Positions 9,476 through 19,157 are shown, numbered from the stretch's first letter. The stretch: DNA of 64,000 bases from JACDAE01 sp963744875 (GCA_963744875.1 CAVUVQ010000034.1:372001-436000), one strand, 5' to 3'. Made by a program: numbers and translations. Notes: generated from the letters alone by a model not told the origin.

Positions 9476-9500
9476 GAATTCCTCAAGCATAAATTACAAA

Positions 9501-9546
9501 ATGGGCAATGAGATGTATAACAACATCCATTGCCCATTTCTTTTTT
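9501..9546 (+). terminator. Intrinsic terminator after the NYN gene
   Basis: ATGGGCAATG pairs with CATTGCCCAT and is followed by TTCTTTTTT. The rest of the gap to 9835 shows no convincing gene or RNA motif; short ORFs there have no ribosome binding site and no protein-like composition. Confidence 0.88.
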
Positions 9547-9835
9547 CGCTTCACTATGGAAAAAATAAACACCTCTAACTTTGCATGGTGAGAAATGGTT
9601 CCGTTACTACGTATGTAATTTACAGAAGCGGTCTGCGCATGCACTTGTTTGTTTATTATTTTCGGCAGGATTACTTGCACAGACGGCATCATGTACATCG
9701 TTGTGGCCTCGTAGGGAAAACGGTACATACTTCCTTGTGTGCCCTGGGAATTACGTTTTTCTTGCGGTGACAGGTGCTCAATAGAAGCAGGCAAGAGCAC
9801 CAGCCCTCTCGCGCCTGGAGAAGAAAGGACCTCAC

Positions 9836-10910
9836 ATGCGAAGACTTGGCAATCTGACCATCATCGCATCATTCGTCACTATATTTACGCTACTACTTAC
9901 TGCATGCGGTAGTAGCACTACCACTAGCAGCGGTAGTAGCAGTACACCAGCAAAAACGGTCAAGACGGTTGCGATTGTCACGGACACTGGTGGTATTAAT
10001 GACCAGGGCTTCAACGAATTATCTTATCATGGATATACCAAGGCCCTAAAGGAATTTGGCTACAAAGAGAAACTGATTCAAACGCAGTCGGCAAGCGAGT
10101 ATAATACTAATCTAACTCAGGCGGCTCAGAACGCCGACCTGGTCATTGCGGTTGGCTTTCTTATGCAAACGCCTCTAGATACAGTTGCTAAGCAGTATCC
10201 AAACACGAAATTCGCGATTGTTGATGGTTGTGCTGTACCTGTAGGCAAACAAGATTGTGAAACGCTTCCAAATGTTGCGTCTCTCTATTTCAAAGAACAG
10301 GAAGCTGGCTGTCTGGTTGGTGCGATTGCAGGGCAAATGGAGCTAGATGGCAAGAGCAAAATATCAAAATTGCTCGGGAAAAATACGATTGGTGCCGTGG
10401 GAGGCGTTTCCATTCCGCCAGTTAACCATTATATTGCAGGATACAAGTATTGTGCGCAGAAAGTAGATCCCAGCGTAAAAGTAATTGTGAACTACTCGCA
10501 AGACTTCAGCAATACAGCCAAGTGTAAAGACATCGCAACCAGTCAGATCAACCAGAATTTCGGCAGATATCATTTTCCAGGTAGCTGGTGGTTGTGGTGT
10601 AGGTGCCCTTGATGCAGCGGATCAGAAAGGCGTCTTCGGTATTGGGGTAGATAGTGATCAGGGTTACGTTCATACAAGTGTTATCACCAGTGCCCTCAAG
10701 CGCGTAGATACAGCAGTATACACTACCATTAAGAACTTCGAGAATGGGCAGTACACGAATATGCCTCCGACATTCGATCTTAAAATTAATGGCGTTGGTT
10801 ATGCACCAGTAAGCAAAGATGTACCCGCTGATGCCAAGGCAAAGGCTGACGCTTTTGCTGCTCAGATCATGAGCGGCACACTCACTCCTCCTGATACTAT
10901 TCCTGCTTAA
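9836..10910 (+). CDS. BMP-family ABC transporter substrate-binding lipoprotein; single-base frame break
   Basis: A lipoprotein signal ends in the lipobox LLTAC (about residues 19-23) and is followed by an S/T linker, so the mature protein is membrane-anchored outside the cell. The body matches the basic membrane protein / PnrA family: VAIVTDTGGINDQGFNELSYHG near the N-terminus, then ADLVIAVGF and NTKFAIVDG. Family members bind purine nucleosides or related solutes for an ABC importer. The frame breaks at the TTT at 10558-10560; removing one T gives an uninterrupted 357-residue protein continuing ADIIFQVAGGCGVGALDAA to TAA at 10910. No permease or ATPase gene is adjacent, so the transporter partners lie elsewhere. 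Start ATG follows GAGAAGAAAGGACCTCAC. Confidence 0.86.
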
Positions 10911-10926
10911 ACCTTTCTAGCAAAAC

Positions 10927-10964
10927 AAAACAGCCCCACGTTTGGATGAACGTGGGGCTGTTTT
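10927..10964 (+). terminator. Intrinsic terminator after the BMP lipoprotein gene
   Basis: A 16-bp perfect stem, AAAACAGCCCCACGTT against AACGTGGGGCTGTTTT, with a 6-base loop. A and T flanks on both sides let it also serve the convergent peptidase gene. Confidence 0.93.
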
Positions 10965-10989
10965 AGTCGAATAGGGGTAGGGCATAGTA

Positions 10990-12198
10990 TTACGCACCAA
11001 CCATTGCAATCAATCCCCCAAGGAGAGCTGCACGAGGAGCAATGCTACTCATTACCATATACTCATCGGGGCTATGATCGAGGCCACCAACAGGGCCCAG
11101 CCCATCAAGAGCTGCAAGTCCAAAGCTAGAGACATAATTTGCATCCGAAACGCCACCAGTGAAAGCGTGGTTCACGGAAAATCCCAGGCTGTTGGCGATT
11201 TCTTGAGCCTGGCGAGCAAGTATTAGATTGCCGTCGGTACACACCATAGGATCTCTATTATCGGGCTGTACCTCTAACTCTAGTTGTACATCTGCTATCC
11301 GTTTGACCTGCATCATTTGCCGCCAGAGTTTCTCAGTCTCAAGCTTATCTACAGCATTTAAGAAGCGCATGTCGAAGCTCACTTCAGCATAATCAGGGAC
11401 CACATTTACAGCGGTACCGCCGGAAATGGCACCTGGATTGATCGATAATCCGTGACGCCAGCCATTCAAGCTCTGAAATTGTAGTATCTGATGAGACAAT
11501 TCTAGAATAGCATTACGACCCTTTTCCGGCTCAACACCAGCATGAGCAGAGTGACCATGAGCTTTCAGTGTATACCAGGAACCACCCTTGCGAGCGCTAA
11601 CAATGTCACCATTAGCGCGTGCCGCCTCTAATACAAACACGCCATCGCATCCCTCGCTTGCCTTTTGCATAGTTTCTTTGCTGTGACGATCACTAATCTC
11701 TTCATCAGAAACACAGAGGAAACGAATTTCACCGAACGAGTGATAGTTCATAGCCATGAGAGCTTCGATTGCATAGACCGCAGAAAGAACACAACCCTTC
11801 ATATCAATGACACCTGGACCATAAATAGTGTCACCCTCAATACGTACCGGACGGGCTGCAGCAATGCCAACAGGATAAACAGTGTCAATATGGCCTAATA
11901 GAAGTATTTTGCCTTTACCATGCCCATTCATCACCCCATAGAAGTCATTACCCCAGTTTTCATTTGCAATAATGGTAGCATCCATACCAAGATCGCGCAT
12001 GCGGGAAAAGAGATAGAGAGCAATCTCATCAAGCCCCGGTTTATAATAAGTGCCAGAGTCAATAGCACAGAGGTAACTTAATTCCTCAATGTAACGCGAT
12101 AAATGCTGCTGCACATATGCCTCAATGGCCGTGGCAAGCGACGGCATTGATGACAAAGATGATGTCGCTACAAAAGATTGTACACTCATAAATGACAA
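10990..12198 (-). CDS. M20-family metallopeptidase (glutamate carboxypeptidase/ArgE/DapE-like)
   Basis: A 402-residue cytosolic hydrolase. The di-zinc ligands are recognisable in LLLGHIDTVYP, the GPGVIDMKG bridging aspartate, CVSDEEIS with the catalytic and ligand glutamates, and the C-terminal GGVSDANY and GLGPVGGLDHSPDEY segment that supplies the last histidine. The lid domain lies in the middle (SARKGGSWYTLKAHGHSAHAG). The family removes acyl or amino-acid groups from peptides and N-acyl amino acids; GGVSDAN and the SAHAG motif resemble carboxypeptidase G2 more than DapE. The first ATG is taken, but ATG codons at residues 4 and 18 are possible starts. It is monocistronic, convergent with the BMP gene. 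Confidence 0.9.
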   Translation of the reverse strand: MSFMSVQSFVATSSLSSMPSLATAIEAYVQQHLSRYIEELSYLCAIDSGTYYKPGLDEIALYLFSRMRDLGMDATIIANENWGNDFYGVMNGHGKGKILLLGHIDTVYPVGIAAARPVRIEGDTIYGPGVIDMKGCVLSAVYAIEALMAMNYHSFGEIRFLCVSDEEISDRHSKETMQKASEGCDGVFVLEAARANGDIVSARKGGSWYTLKAHGHSAHAGVEPEKGRNAILELSHQILQFQSLNGWRHGLSINPGAISGGTAVNVVPDYAEVSFDMRFLNAVDKLETEKLWRQMMQVKRIADVQLELEVQPDNRDPMVCTDGNLILARQAQEIANSLGFSVNHAFTGGVSDANYVSSFGLAALDGLGPVGGLDHSPDEYMVMSSIAPRAALLGGLIAMVGA

Positions 12199-12659
12199 CT
12201 CCTATGAAGATGAAGTACTGCACTGCCACCCCGGATATGGAATTAGCACAGCCAGACAATGATCATCATTATGAAAAACAACTCATAGCATTGAGTTGTA
12301 CACATGGCTCAACCAACAGTGGATGATTGGCTTTCAGGTAAACTTGTGGATCAACGCTGATACAGCAAGGGTAGAATAGAAAAATTTGTTTTATAGATTT
12401 TTTTAATAAAAAAAGCGGAACGCCTATAACAAATGCGTTCCGCTTGTGAATAGTAATTGCTCATCCACCGAAACGCTCCCGCGTATGTAAAAAGCCAAGA
12501 AGCTCCAGCCAGTACTGGAGCCACATGATCAGGCAAGTATATAAAATTTTGATATTTTTTCGTTCCACTTACTTTTCCAAATGGTTTAATTTCACAAGTT
12601 TATTACAATAGTTTATACATGTACTTATTTTGTTTGTCAAGGACAAGAGGACCTTTGCA
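12199..12659. other. Intergenic region with hairpins, no gene seen
   Basis: No coding signal is visible. An 8-bp inverted repeat ACAACTCA-TAGCAT-TGAGTTGT at 12278-12299 lies about 80 bases upstream of the M20 peptidase start and could be its operator or part of its leader. GCTCCAG-CCAGTA-CTGGAGC at 12502-12521 is another short hairpin of unknown role. Confidence 0.4.
12408..12445 (-). terminator. Intrinsic terminator of the DivIC/FtsB-like gene transcript
   Basis: An 11-bp stem AAGCGGAACGC/GCGTTCCGCTT is followed on the minus strand by TTTTTTT, about 215 bases after the stop at 12660. The plus strand lacks a T-run, which fixes the direction. Confidence 0.8.
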
Positions 12660-13142
12660 TTAATTAATCCCCAAAAAGGTACGCCACCACTCTTGCCAGA
12701 GGCTCTGTTTTCCTTCAACAATCGCCGACTTGTGTGTATTCTGCTGGCTCTGGTCATTTGCATTTACAACAACCACCAGGTGATCACCAGGGCGTATATA
12801 GCCCAGTTGTTGCCTGGCCTCACTTTCAATAACCGACGGATCTTTATAATGATTTGCCGTTTGCACCAGGCGATCATGTTCAGCTTGCGTTTGCTCAAGC
12901 TGCTTCTGAGCACTCTGCACTTTTTGCACTAACTGGCTATTCGACCATGCCTGTGTAAAAGAACCGAGCAGAAAAGCGATACAAATAAGGGCCGTAACCC
13001 ATAGTACCGTCTGGGTAAAAAGTGAACTTCGTCTCGCACGAAGGTGTCCAGCGGTCTCCTCCATCCCAATAGCGGACGTAACATTTGCATTACTTCCCTC
13101 AGGTCGGGAAGGAAGTTGCTGTTTCCTTGAACTTGTTTGCAC
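12660..13142 (-). CDS. Septum formation initiator family protein (DivIC/FtsB-like)
   Basis: A 160-residue bitopic membrane protein. A hydrophilic N-terminus of about 40 residues precedes one TM helix (about 44-63, QTVLWVTALICIAFLLGSF), a coiled coil (about 70-100, with regular Q/L/E heptads) and the conserved DivIC/FtsB C-terminal signature EARQQLGYIRPGDHLVVV. The family forms the FtsB/DivIC-FtsL-DivIB part of the divisome outside the membrane and recruits late division proteins. The long cytosolic tail and the extra 40 residues after the signature are unusual for FtsB (about 100 residues). Start is GTG at 13142 preceded by AGAGAGG. An 18-bp element shared with the gene at 46818 lies 16 bases upstream. 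Confidence 0.82.
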   Translation of the reverse strand: MQTSSRKQQLPSRPEGSNANVTSAIGMEETAGHLRARRSSLFTQTVLWVTALICIAFLLGSFTQAWSNSQLVQKVQSAQKQLEQTQAEHDRLVQTANHYKDPSVIESEARQQLGYIRPGDHLVVVVNANDQSQQNTHKSAIVEGKQSLWQEWWRTFLGIN

Positions 13143-13158
13143 AATAAAACCTCTCTAC

Positions 13159-13176
13159 ATAAAATACGTATCGGGT
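13159..13176 (-). promoter_or_regulatory. Shared 18-bp upstream element (copy 1)
   Basis: Read on the minus strand, ACCCGATACGTATTTTAT is identical, base for base, to the element at 46855-46872 upstream of another membrane-protein gene in the same orientation. It contains the palindrome ATACGTAT. It may be the core of a promoter for an alternative sigma factor or a regulator site. Confidence 0.55.
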
Positions 13177-13402
13177 TTTCTGTAAGCATCTCTTCTTCTA
13201 TTTTACTACACAACTCCTACTAGCAACCAGCCATTCGTGTGCTTTACCCAACCCTTCCTTTTATTATAAACGCCCTTGCTAGAGGAAAAGTGACATGAAG
13301 TGTAAGGATAAAGCGAGTTACATAAAAATAAAGAGCTTCATAGATGCATATCTTTAAATGAATAAAATAATATTTTTACAGGAAGTGATGAGGAAAATGG
13401 AG

Positions 13403-13439
13403 AGAAGCAGAGAAATGAAGAAGTTTTTTCTCTGCTTCT
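13403..13439 (-). terminator. Intrinsic terminator overlapping the stop of the tail-anchored hypothetical gene
   Basis: A 13-bp stem AGAAGCAGAGAAA/TTTCTCTGCTTCT encloses an 11-base loop. Its 3' side on the minus strand ends in CTTCTCTCCATTTT, a weak T-tract. The stem begins within the stop codon. Confidence 0.6.
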
Positions 13440-13896
13440 AATGCATATGAAGAACAAGGAAGCCCATAACATCGAAGCCAAGCAAGAGAAACATTGTTGC
13501 AGAGCAAGCAAAAATAGTCATACGTTTCCAGGCAAAATGGGGTCCATCCTCTAAGTGATTAGAAGTTGCGACGATGGGTGCAAACTTCCGAGAGGTTGTA
13601 GCGTTTCTGATTGACGTAATAGTAGAGAGAACGGGATCGGTGTTGCGTTCAGCACCCTGGATCGCCAGGGTAGGATTGCTCAAACGGTCCAGGCGGCTAT
13701 GAAGTGCCAGCAGGCGATCACTGATGGCCTCTTCAAATGATGTGTGTAGTTCTTCCTCATCAGGTTGTTGATATGCCAATTTCTTAATAGCAGGCATAGG
13801 TTCGGTTGCGTACATATTTCTCGTTTCTTCATTTACTTGATTGAAAACTTTCCTATCAAGCATGGTATCTGTTGGCGCATACATTGTGCAGTTCAT
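13438..13896 (-). CDS. Hypothetical tail-anchored membrane protein
   Basis: A 152-residue protein with no recognised domain. The first 125 residues are hydrophilic with D/E-rich segments and many N, T and R residues; the last 22 (MTIFACSATMFLLLGFDVMG followed by FLVLHMH) form a single TM helix, so the bulk would face the cytosol if tail-anchored. It is supported as real by a near-perfect Shine-Dalgarno (AAGGAGG, 8 bases before the ATG at 13896) and a terminator at its end. Neighbours (DivIC-like gene and rho) do not suggest a function. The 295-base gap on its downstream side holds no gene. Confidence 0.7.
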   Translation of the reverse strand: MNCTMYAPTDTMLDRKVFNQVNEETRNMYATEPMPAIKKLAYQQPDEEELHTSFEEAISDRLLALHSRLDRLSNPTLAIQGAERNTDPVLSTITSIRNATTSRKFAPIVATSNHLEDGPHFAWKRMTIFACSATMFLLLGFDVMGFLVLHMH

Positions 13897-14233
13897 AATT
13901 ACTACCTCCTTACTAATCTATTCTGTATACGAGCAAGTTTACTGGAAATAGGACATCTCTTCATGGGTCATATGTCCCATTTTGAGCTTGCGCTGGAAGC
14001 CCTAAGGCGAATCTAATGCCTTCACAAGCAGGATTTAATACGCTGAGAAGATTCTTAGAAGGGATGTTACCTGTTTTATGTGATTGACAAAAACCACTAT
14101 TCATTCTATGATGGGGTCTATAGAGTCAATGTGGCGGGCATATCTGGCATCCATTCACATACAACGCGCGTATGAAGCCGAAATGCCTATTGGAGATGTA
14201 CAGTCGTACAACATGGATATGCAGTTTAAACCC

Positions 14234-14262
14234 TTGACATCCACTTACTCATGTGGTATATT
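14234..14262 (+). promoter_or_regulatory. Sigma-70-type promoter for rho
   Basis: A consensus TTGACA at 14234-14239, a 17-bp spacer and TATATT at 14257-14262. The predicted transcript has a leader of about 255 bases before rho, long enough for the Rho-dependent autoregulation known in other bacteria. Confidence 0.78.
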
Positions 14263-14524
14263 GAAGCTAGCTTCAAAGATACGTACTCCATCGCCAATTG
14301 CTTCCATAAAAATATATGATTGTGTGAGGTGAGTTGTATACTATCTTTGGTCTATTGCTGGCACCTCTTAACATCACCAAAGCTACCTGTTGCCACAGTT
14401 TTTCAAGTGGGTATTTTTCCAGAGTTACCCAACCCAATTTTTTCGATTCCCACCAGATCATCCAGGTTCAATGCAGAAAGGAGAAAGGGCGCTTTCCTCA
14501 CAATTGTGTTTCGCCCTATGCAAC

Positions 14525-15784
14525 GTGAACATAGCCGAGTTAGAAACAAAAACGTTGCCGGAACTACGCGACCTTGCTCGCGACCTCGAACTTTCCGGCT
14601 ACAGTGCCCTCAAAAAACAAGACCTCGTCTTCAGACTTCTCCAAGCCAACACCGAACAACAAGGAAACATCTTTAGTGCAGGCGTGTTGGAGATTGTGGA
14701 GGATGGGTTCGGTTTCCTGCGCCAGGAGCGCTTCCTACCAGGAAACATGGATGTATACGTCTCCCAATCGCAGATTCGTCGTTTCGGTCTGCGCACAGGT
14801 GACATGGTTTCGGGCCAGGTCCGCCCGCCAAAGGACAATGAAAAGTACTATGGTTTGTTGCGTGTCGAGGCTATCAACGGGGTTGATCCCGAAGTTGCCA
14901 AACGTCGACCGCACTTCGACAATCTGACACCAATCTTTCCACAAGAGATGTTTAATCTGGAGACCGGTCCATCAAACATCTCTGGGCGCATCATCAACCT
15001 GGTCGCACCTATCGGACGCGGGCAGCGTGGTTTGATCGTCTCACCGCCAAAAGCTGGCAAAACTATGCTCCTCAAGTCTATCGCCAATTCCATCACAGAG
15101 AACTACGATGATGTGCATTTGATGATCGCACTGATTGGCGAGCGACCAGAAGAAGTTACGGATATGAAACGTTCCGTAAAGGCTGAAGTGATCAGTTCTA
15201 CCTTTGATGAGCCGACCGAGGCACACACACGCGTCGCTGAGATGGTGCTGGAGCGTGCCAAGCGCCTGGTCGAAGGTGGACGCGATGTAGTGGTCCTGCT
15301 GGATAGTATTACCCGTCTAAGTCGGGCATACAACCTGGCAGTACAGCCAAGTGGTCGCACGCTCTCAGGTGGCCTTGATCCAAGTGCGCTGTTCCCACCC
15401 AAACGTTTCTTTGGAGCTGCACGTAAGATCGAAGATGGAGGTAGCTTGACGATTATCGCCACGGCCCTCGTCGAAACCAATAGTCGTATGGATGACGCGA
15501 TCTACGAAGAATTCAAAGGGACCGGTAACATGGAACTGGTTCTGAACCGCAAGCTTGCTGAACGCCGTGTTTTCCCCGCCATCGACATCTCCCTCTCCAG
15601 TACTCGCCGCGAAGAATTGCTGCTTGACGAAAAGACGCTCCGTGCCGTTGTGGTCATGCGTCGTATGTTCTCAACGCTAGCCGATCAACGTGGCCTGGAG
15701 GCCATGGAGGCGCTCTTGCAGCATATGTCCAAGACGAGCAACAATATGGAGTTCCTGGCCACCTTAAACAAAACCATTTTCTAA
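14525..15784 (+). CDS. rho: Transcription termination factor Rho
   Basis: A 419-residue homohexameric RNA helicase that ends transcription at Rho-dependent sites. The N-terminal Rho domain (NIAELETKTLPELRDLARDL, then the SAP-like helices) is followed by the cold-shock-like RNA-binding domain (GVLEIVEDGFGFLR, then DVYVSQSQIRRFGLRTGD) and the RecA-type ATPase. The latter carries Walker A in SPPKAGKTMLLK, Walker B in VVVLLDSITRLSR and the GGLDPSALFPPKRFFGAARKI region that includes the Q and R loops. The GTG at 14525 is chosen because it yields the usual VNIAELETKTLPEL start; the frame is open further upstream (ATG 14471 and 14390), but that extension has no family match. No frameshift is present. 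Confidence 0.95.
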   Translation: MNIAELETKTLPELRDLARDLELSGYSALKKQDLVFRLLQANTEQQGNIFSAGVLEIVEDGFGFLRQERFLPGNMDVYVSQSQIRRFGLRTGDMVSGQVRPPKDNEKYYGLLRVEAINGVDPEVAKRRPHFDNLTPIFPQEMFNLETGPSNISGRIINLVAPIGRGQRGLIVSPPKAGKTMLLKSIANSITENYDDVHLMIALIGERPEEVTDMKRSVKAEVISSTFDEPTEAHTRVAEMVLERAKRLVEGGRDVVVLLDSITRLSRAYNLAVQPSGRTLSGGLDPSALFPPKRFFGAARKIEDGGSLTIIATALVETNSRMDDAIYEEFKGTGNMELVLNRKLAERRVFPAIDISLSSTRREELLLDEKTLRAVVVMRRMFSTLADQRGLEAMEALLQHMSKTSNNMEFLATLNKTIF

Positions 15785-15869
15785 TAACCCACAATACTCT
15801 GCTCTGATCATGCTTCCAATATATAATAAGGGATATATCGGGCGTATCAGAGCATTGTATTTTTGGGTA

Positions 15870-17011
15870 TTAGACAATACCCCCTGCCCCAATTGCGCTA
15901 AAACGGAGACTACTTCCATTACTCTCCTGAGCGTTGACATTACCAAAGAATGCTTGCCAGCTATTTGCGAAACGGATTGTATGCCAGCTAATGCCATCAG
16001 TTGCAACTGCTGTGACATGTAGATTATCGTTAACATTGGCACAATCTACATCGCTAAAACGAAGGCTACTTCCATTACTCTCCTGGGCATTCACATTTCC
16101 GAAGAATGACTTGCCAGGTTCCGTTGGAAAAGCGAATCGTGTGCCAGATGATGCCACTTCTGATCAACTGCTGTGACATGTAGATCTCCACCAATGGCGG
16201 CGCAACCCACGTTGCTGAAGCGCAATATTCCTCCATTACTTTCCTGATTATTCACGTTCCCAAAACCTGATACCCAGGTTCCGTTGGAAAAGCGAATCGT
16301 GTGCCAGATGATGCCATTCTGGTCAACTGCTGTGACATGCAGATCATCGTCAATGGTTGCACAATCAACACTCGTGAAACGAAGGCTGCTTCCATTGCTT
16401 TCCTGAGCATTCACATTGCCAAAGCTTGTTTGCCAACTATTTGTGAAACGGATTGTATGCCAGATGATACCATCGCTTGCAATTGCTGTGACATGCAGAT
16501 TATCGTTGGCTGTTCCAGCACATCCTACTTCAGAGAAACGTAGGAGGCTTCCATTGCTTTCCTGAGCATTCACATTGCCAAAGAATGATTGCCAGCTATT
16601 GGAGATACGAATTGTGTGCCAGAGCTGTCCGTCAGTGGCAATAGCCGTGACATGCAAATTGCCCACGATCCCTGAGCAATCAACGTCGCTAAAGCGGAGG
16701 CTGTTTCCATTGCTTTCCTGGGCATTCACATTGCCAAAGAATGCTTGCCAACTATTTGTGAAACGGATTGTGTGCCAGAGTTGTCCGTCAGTAGCACGAA
16801 CACAGGCATGCAACTGATCAGTCATAACCAGGGGTAACTGATGTGGAGTTGGATGGAAGTAAGGCAATTTTTCTCCTAAAAGGCTCAGTCCCATAACGGT
16901 GCCTCCGAGCATAAGACCTTTTGTTAAAAAGTCACGCCGCAGAATTGAACGCGAAAAAAGTAATGGGCTGGGATTTAGATATTTTTCGTACTTCTTTTCT
17001 AATGTGTTCAA
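15870..17011 (-). CDS. Tat-exported tandem-repeat protein (tectonin/PLL-like beta-propeller); two single-base frame breaks
   Basis: The N-terminus has a twin-arginine signal (LRRDFLTKG followed by a hydrophobic stretch, about residues 24-45). After it come six repeats of about 50 residues with the pattern (D/N)LHVTA-x2-(T/S)DG-x2-WHTIRF-x-NSWQ-x-FFGNVNAQESNG-x2-LRFS. This spacing and the WHTIR core resemble PLL/tectonin lectin propellers, where each repeat is one blade; sugar binding is possible but unproven. Repeat 5 contains two extra bases (near 16158 and 16110): without them the frame runs to 15870, about 379 residues. Repeats are so alike at DNA level that recombination or assembly slippage is plausible. 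Start ATG at 17011. A surface or secreted role is inferred. Confidence 0.8.
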
Positions 17012-17239
17012 AATTATTACTCCTCTGAAAATAATCTATATTTTTACTCTATATACTCATTTTACTTTTGCAACCAAATCAAATTATATATTCATATAAA
17101 AAAGGAATAAGGGTATGAGTGGGAAAAGATGAAATACATATGAGTGGAGGAGTGCACAGGCGTAATTTAAGGCAACTTTCGTTTCTCTAATATAAAATAG
17201 CACAATCGTGAATCAGCGCGAAAATGGGAAGTATCTTCT

Positions 17240-18061
17240 CTACCTTGCCTCCACATATCCACGCCCAATCCTCAGCGCCAGCAAAATTGCAAAAGAAACA
17301 GCCAGTAATACGACGGATAGGGCAATAGACTTATCAAGATCGCTCTCAGAGGCGATGTAGACGGCAATCGGCATAGTCTGCGTGGTGCCAGGGAAGTTGC
17401 CTGCAAAAGTGATCGTAGCGCCGAATTCACCTAGCGCACGTGCCCAGGAAAGGCCGATGCCCGATAGCAATGCGGGCCGAATCAATGGCAATACCACCCG
17501 ACGAAAAGCGTAGAAAGGTGAGGCACGTAAAGTATAGGCGGCCATTTCATAACGTTTGTCTAATTGCTCCAGACCCGCCTTTGTGCTATTGATGAAAAAC
17601 GGAGCGGCAACAAAGGTCTGCGCCATGACTACAGCAACTGTTGTGAAAGGAATAGTGATCCCAAGCATATCAAGATAGCGACCAAGTAGTCCTACACGTC
17701 CAAAGGCGAGCAGGAGGGCAACACCGGCAACTACAGGGGGAAGTACGGTAGGGAGCGTCACCAATGTCTCCAGAAGTTTGCGTCCAGGGAAGTTAGTGCG
17801 AGCCAGCACATAAGCCACGGGAAGCCCAGAGAGGACAGCGACCAGCGCACTTAACGTTGTTGTCAGTAGGCTGAGTTGTAATGCCTGAAAGACATCTGGC
17901 TGTAACATCTCGCTCCAGACGAGGGCGGGTGACTCACGAAAGAGCAATGAAACCAGTGGTATGCCAATAAAAAGGAAAAATAGACCTGCCAGAAAACCTA
18001 CAAGGATTCTGGCAGGCCAACGAGACCACAAGATGGACGCACGGGAATTTGAAGATGTCAT
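17240..18061 (-). CDS. modB: Molybdate ABC transporter permease ModB
   Basis: A 273-residue permease with about six TM helices. The binding-protein-dependent transport motif is present in the cytoplasmic loop (the EAA-like MAAYTLRASPFYAFRRVVLP, then SWARALGEFGATITFAGN). GEFGATI is characteristic of ModB/CysT-type permeases. Together with the adjacent ModA this supports uptake of molybdate (or tungstate). The ATG at 18061 lies two bases after the ModA stop, so the two are translationally linked. The next gene leftward is unrelated, and no ModC ATPase is found in the window, although some ModB proteins are fused or paired with distant ATPases. Confidence 0.92.
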   Translation of the reverse strand: MTSSNSRASILWSRWPARILVGFLAGLFFLFIGIPLVSLLFRESPALVWSEMLQPDVFQALQLSLLTTTLSALVAVLSGLPVAYVLARTNFPGRKLLETLVTLPTVLPPVVAGVALLLAFGRVGLLGRYLDMLGITIPFTTVAVVMAQTFVAAPFFINSTKAGLEQLDKRYEMAAYTLRASPFYAFRRVVLPLIRPALLSGIGLSWARALGEFGATITFAGNFPGTTQTMPIAVYIASESDLDKSIALSVVLLAVSFAILLALRIGRGYVEAR

Positions 18062-18063
18062 AA

Positions 18064-18915
18064 CTACGAACTCGCCGTTGGAGGAAGGAAGTGATACTTT
18101 GTCAAAATGGCCTGCCCATCAGACGAGAGAATATATTGCACAAATGCCTGCGCATCATTCGTATCAGTTGCATTTTTAAGTACTGCAATTGGGTACTGGG
18201 TAATCACGTTGAATGTCGTGGGAATGGAAATAAACTTCACCTTCGTAGCAGCAGCAGCCGTCACATCACTGGTATAGACGAAACCAGCATCCGCCTCGCC
18301 CAGTTCAACTTTTTGGACGATGGCCGTATCATTTTCCTCCTGAGAAACAAAATTTGCCTTCACAGAACTTTCATAGGTTGAACCATACTCAGGCGATTTG
18401 CCCAGCTTATCAAGTACCTGCAAAGTGTAAGAACCCACCGGAACTGTAGAAGCAGCAACATCGATCTTGACGCCTTTATTTGCTAGATCCTTCAAAGCGG
18501 TAATATGAGCCGGATTCCCAACCGGAATGATGATCGCTAGCGTGTTATCAGCAAATGTCTGAGGGCTGGTTGCCAGACCAGCATCCGTCAGCTTCTTCAT
18601 ATTTTTTTGATCCGCCGATGCAAAAACATCAGCAGGCGCTCCCTGAGTAATTTGCTGAACGAGCGCCTGGGAGCCTGCAAAATTATAAACAATCTTCACG
18701 CCAGGGTGAGCCTGCTGATACTTCGTCTGGATAGCAGTGAACGACGTTTTTAGCGAAGCAGCAGCAAACACTTTGAGCGTCGTTGGTGCAGTCGTTGGAG
18801 TAGCACCACTCGTAGTACTACTAGATGTGGTAGTACTCTGACCACAAGCAACCAGAAATAGAGATAGTCCTAGAAAAATAAGTATAATGCGCGATGAATG
18901 CAGACTTCTCAACAC
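18064..18915 (-). CDS. modA: Molybdate-binding lipoprotein ModA
   Basis: A 283-residue substrate-binding protein. The signal ends in the lipobox LFLVAC, followed by an S/T-rich linker, so the mature protein is lipid-anchored. The oxyanion-binding signatures of ModA are clear: LKVFAAASLKTSFTAI, then FAGSQALVQQI with GAPADVFASADQKNM, and the conserved VPVGSYTLQVLDKLG and GEADAGFVYTSDV. It delivers molybdate to ModB. A GGAGG Shine-Dalgarno (AATGAAGGAGGCC) precedes the ATG at 18915. The upstream 348 bases hold the divergent promoter for the 19264 gene and no recognisable molybdenum-cofactor riboswitch. Confidence 0.93.
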   Translation of the reverse strand: MLRSLHSSRIILIFLGLSLFLVACGQSTTTSSSTTSGATPTTAPTTLKVFAAASLKTSFTAIQTKYQQAHPGVKIVYNFAGSQALVQQITQGAPADVFASADQKNMKKLTDAGLATSPQTFADNTLAIIIPVGNPAHITALKDLANKGVKIDVAASTVPVGSYTLQVLDKLGKSPEYGSTYESSVKANFVSQEENDTAIVQKVELGEADAGFVYTSDVTAAAATKVKFISIPTTFNVITQYPIAVLKNATDTNDAQAFVQYILSSDGQAILTKYHFLPPTASS

Positions 18916-19157
18916 AGGCCTCCTTCATTATTCCTTCATTATAAAGGAAGGTGAAATACGCGCAATGTACATACGGACGCCACCTTATCCTTTATAATAA
19001 ATCACTGAGTATTCATACATTGAGTATAGAGGGGAAGAGGAAGGAATGTCAAGGATAAAAGAAAGCAAAAATAAGAGCCATGTGAGCTGTCTTGTGGACC
19101 CTCAACCGGGAAAGCAAGAATATGCATTCGTTCACCACAAAATAGTGAATAAAGTCA

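Noticed and set aside
9581..9784. 67-codon ORF between the NYN gene and the BMP lipoprotein
   Set aside because: Overlapping ORFs in two frames, no Shine-Dalgarno and no protein-like pattern; likely leader sequence.
15870..17011. CRISPR-like array
   Set aside because: The repeats are in-frame 50-residue protein repeats inside one gene, not short repeats with unique spacers.
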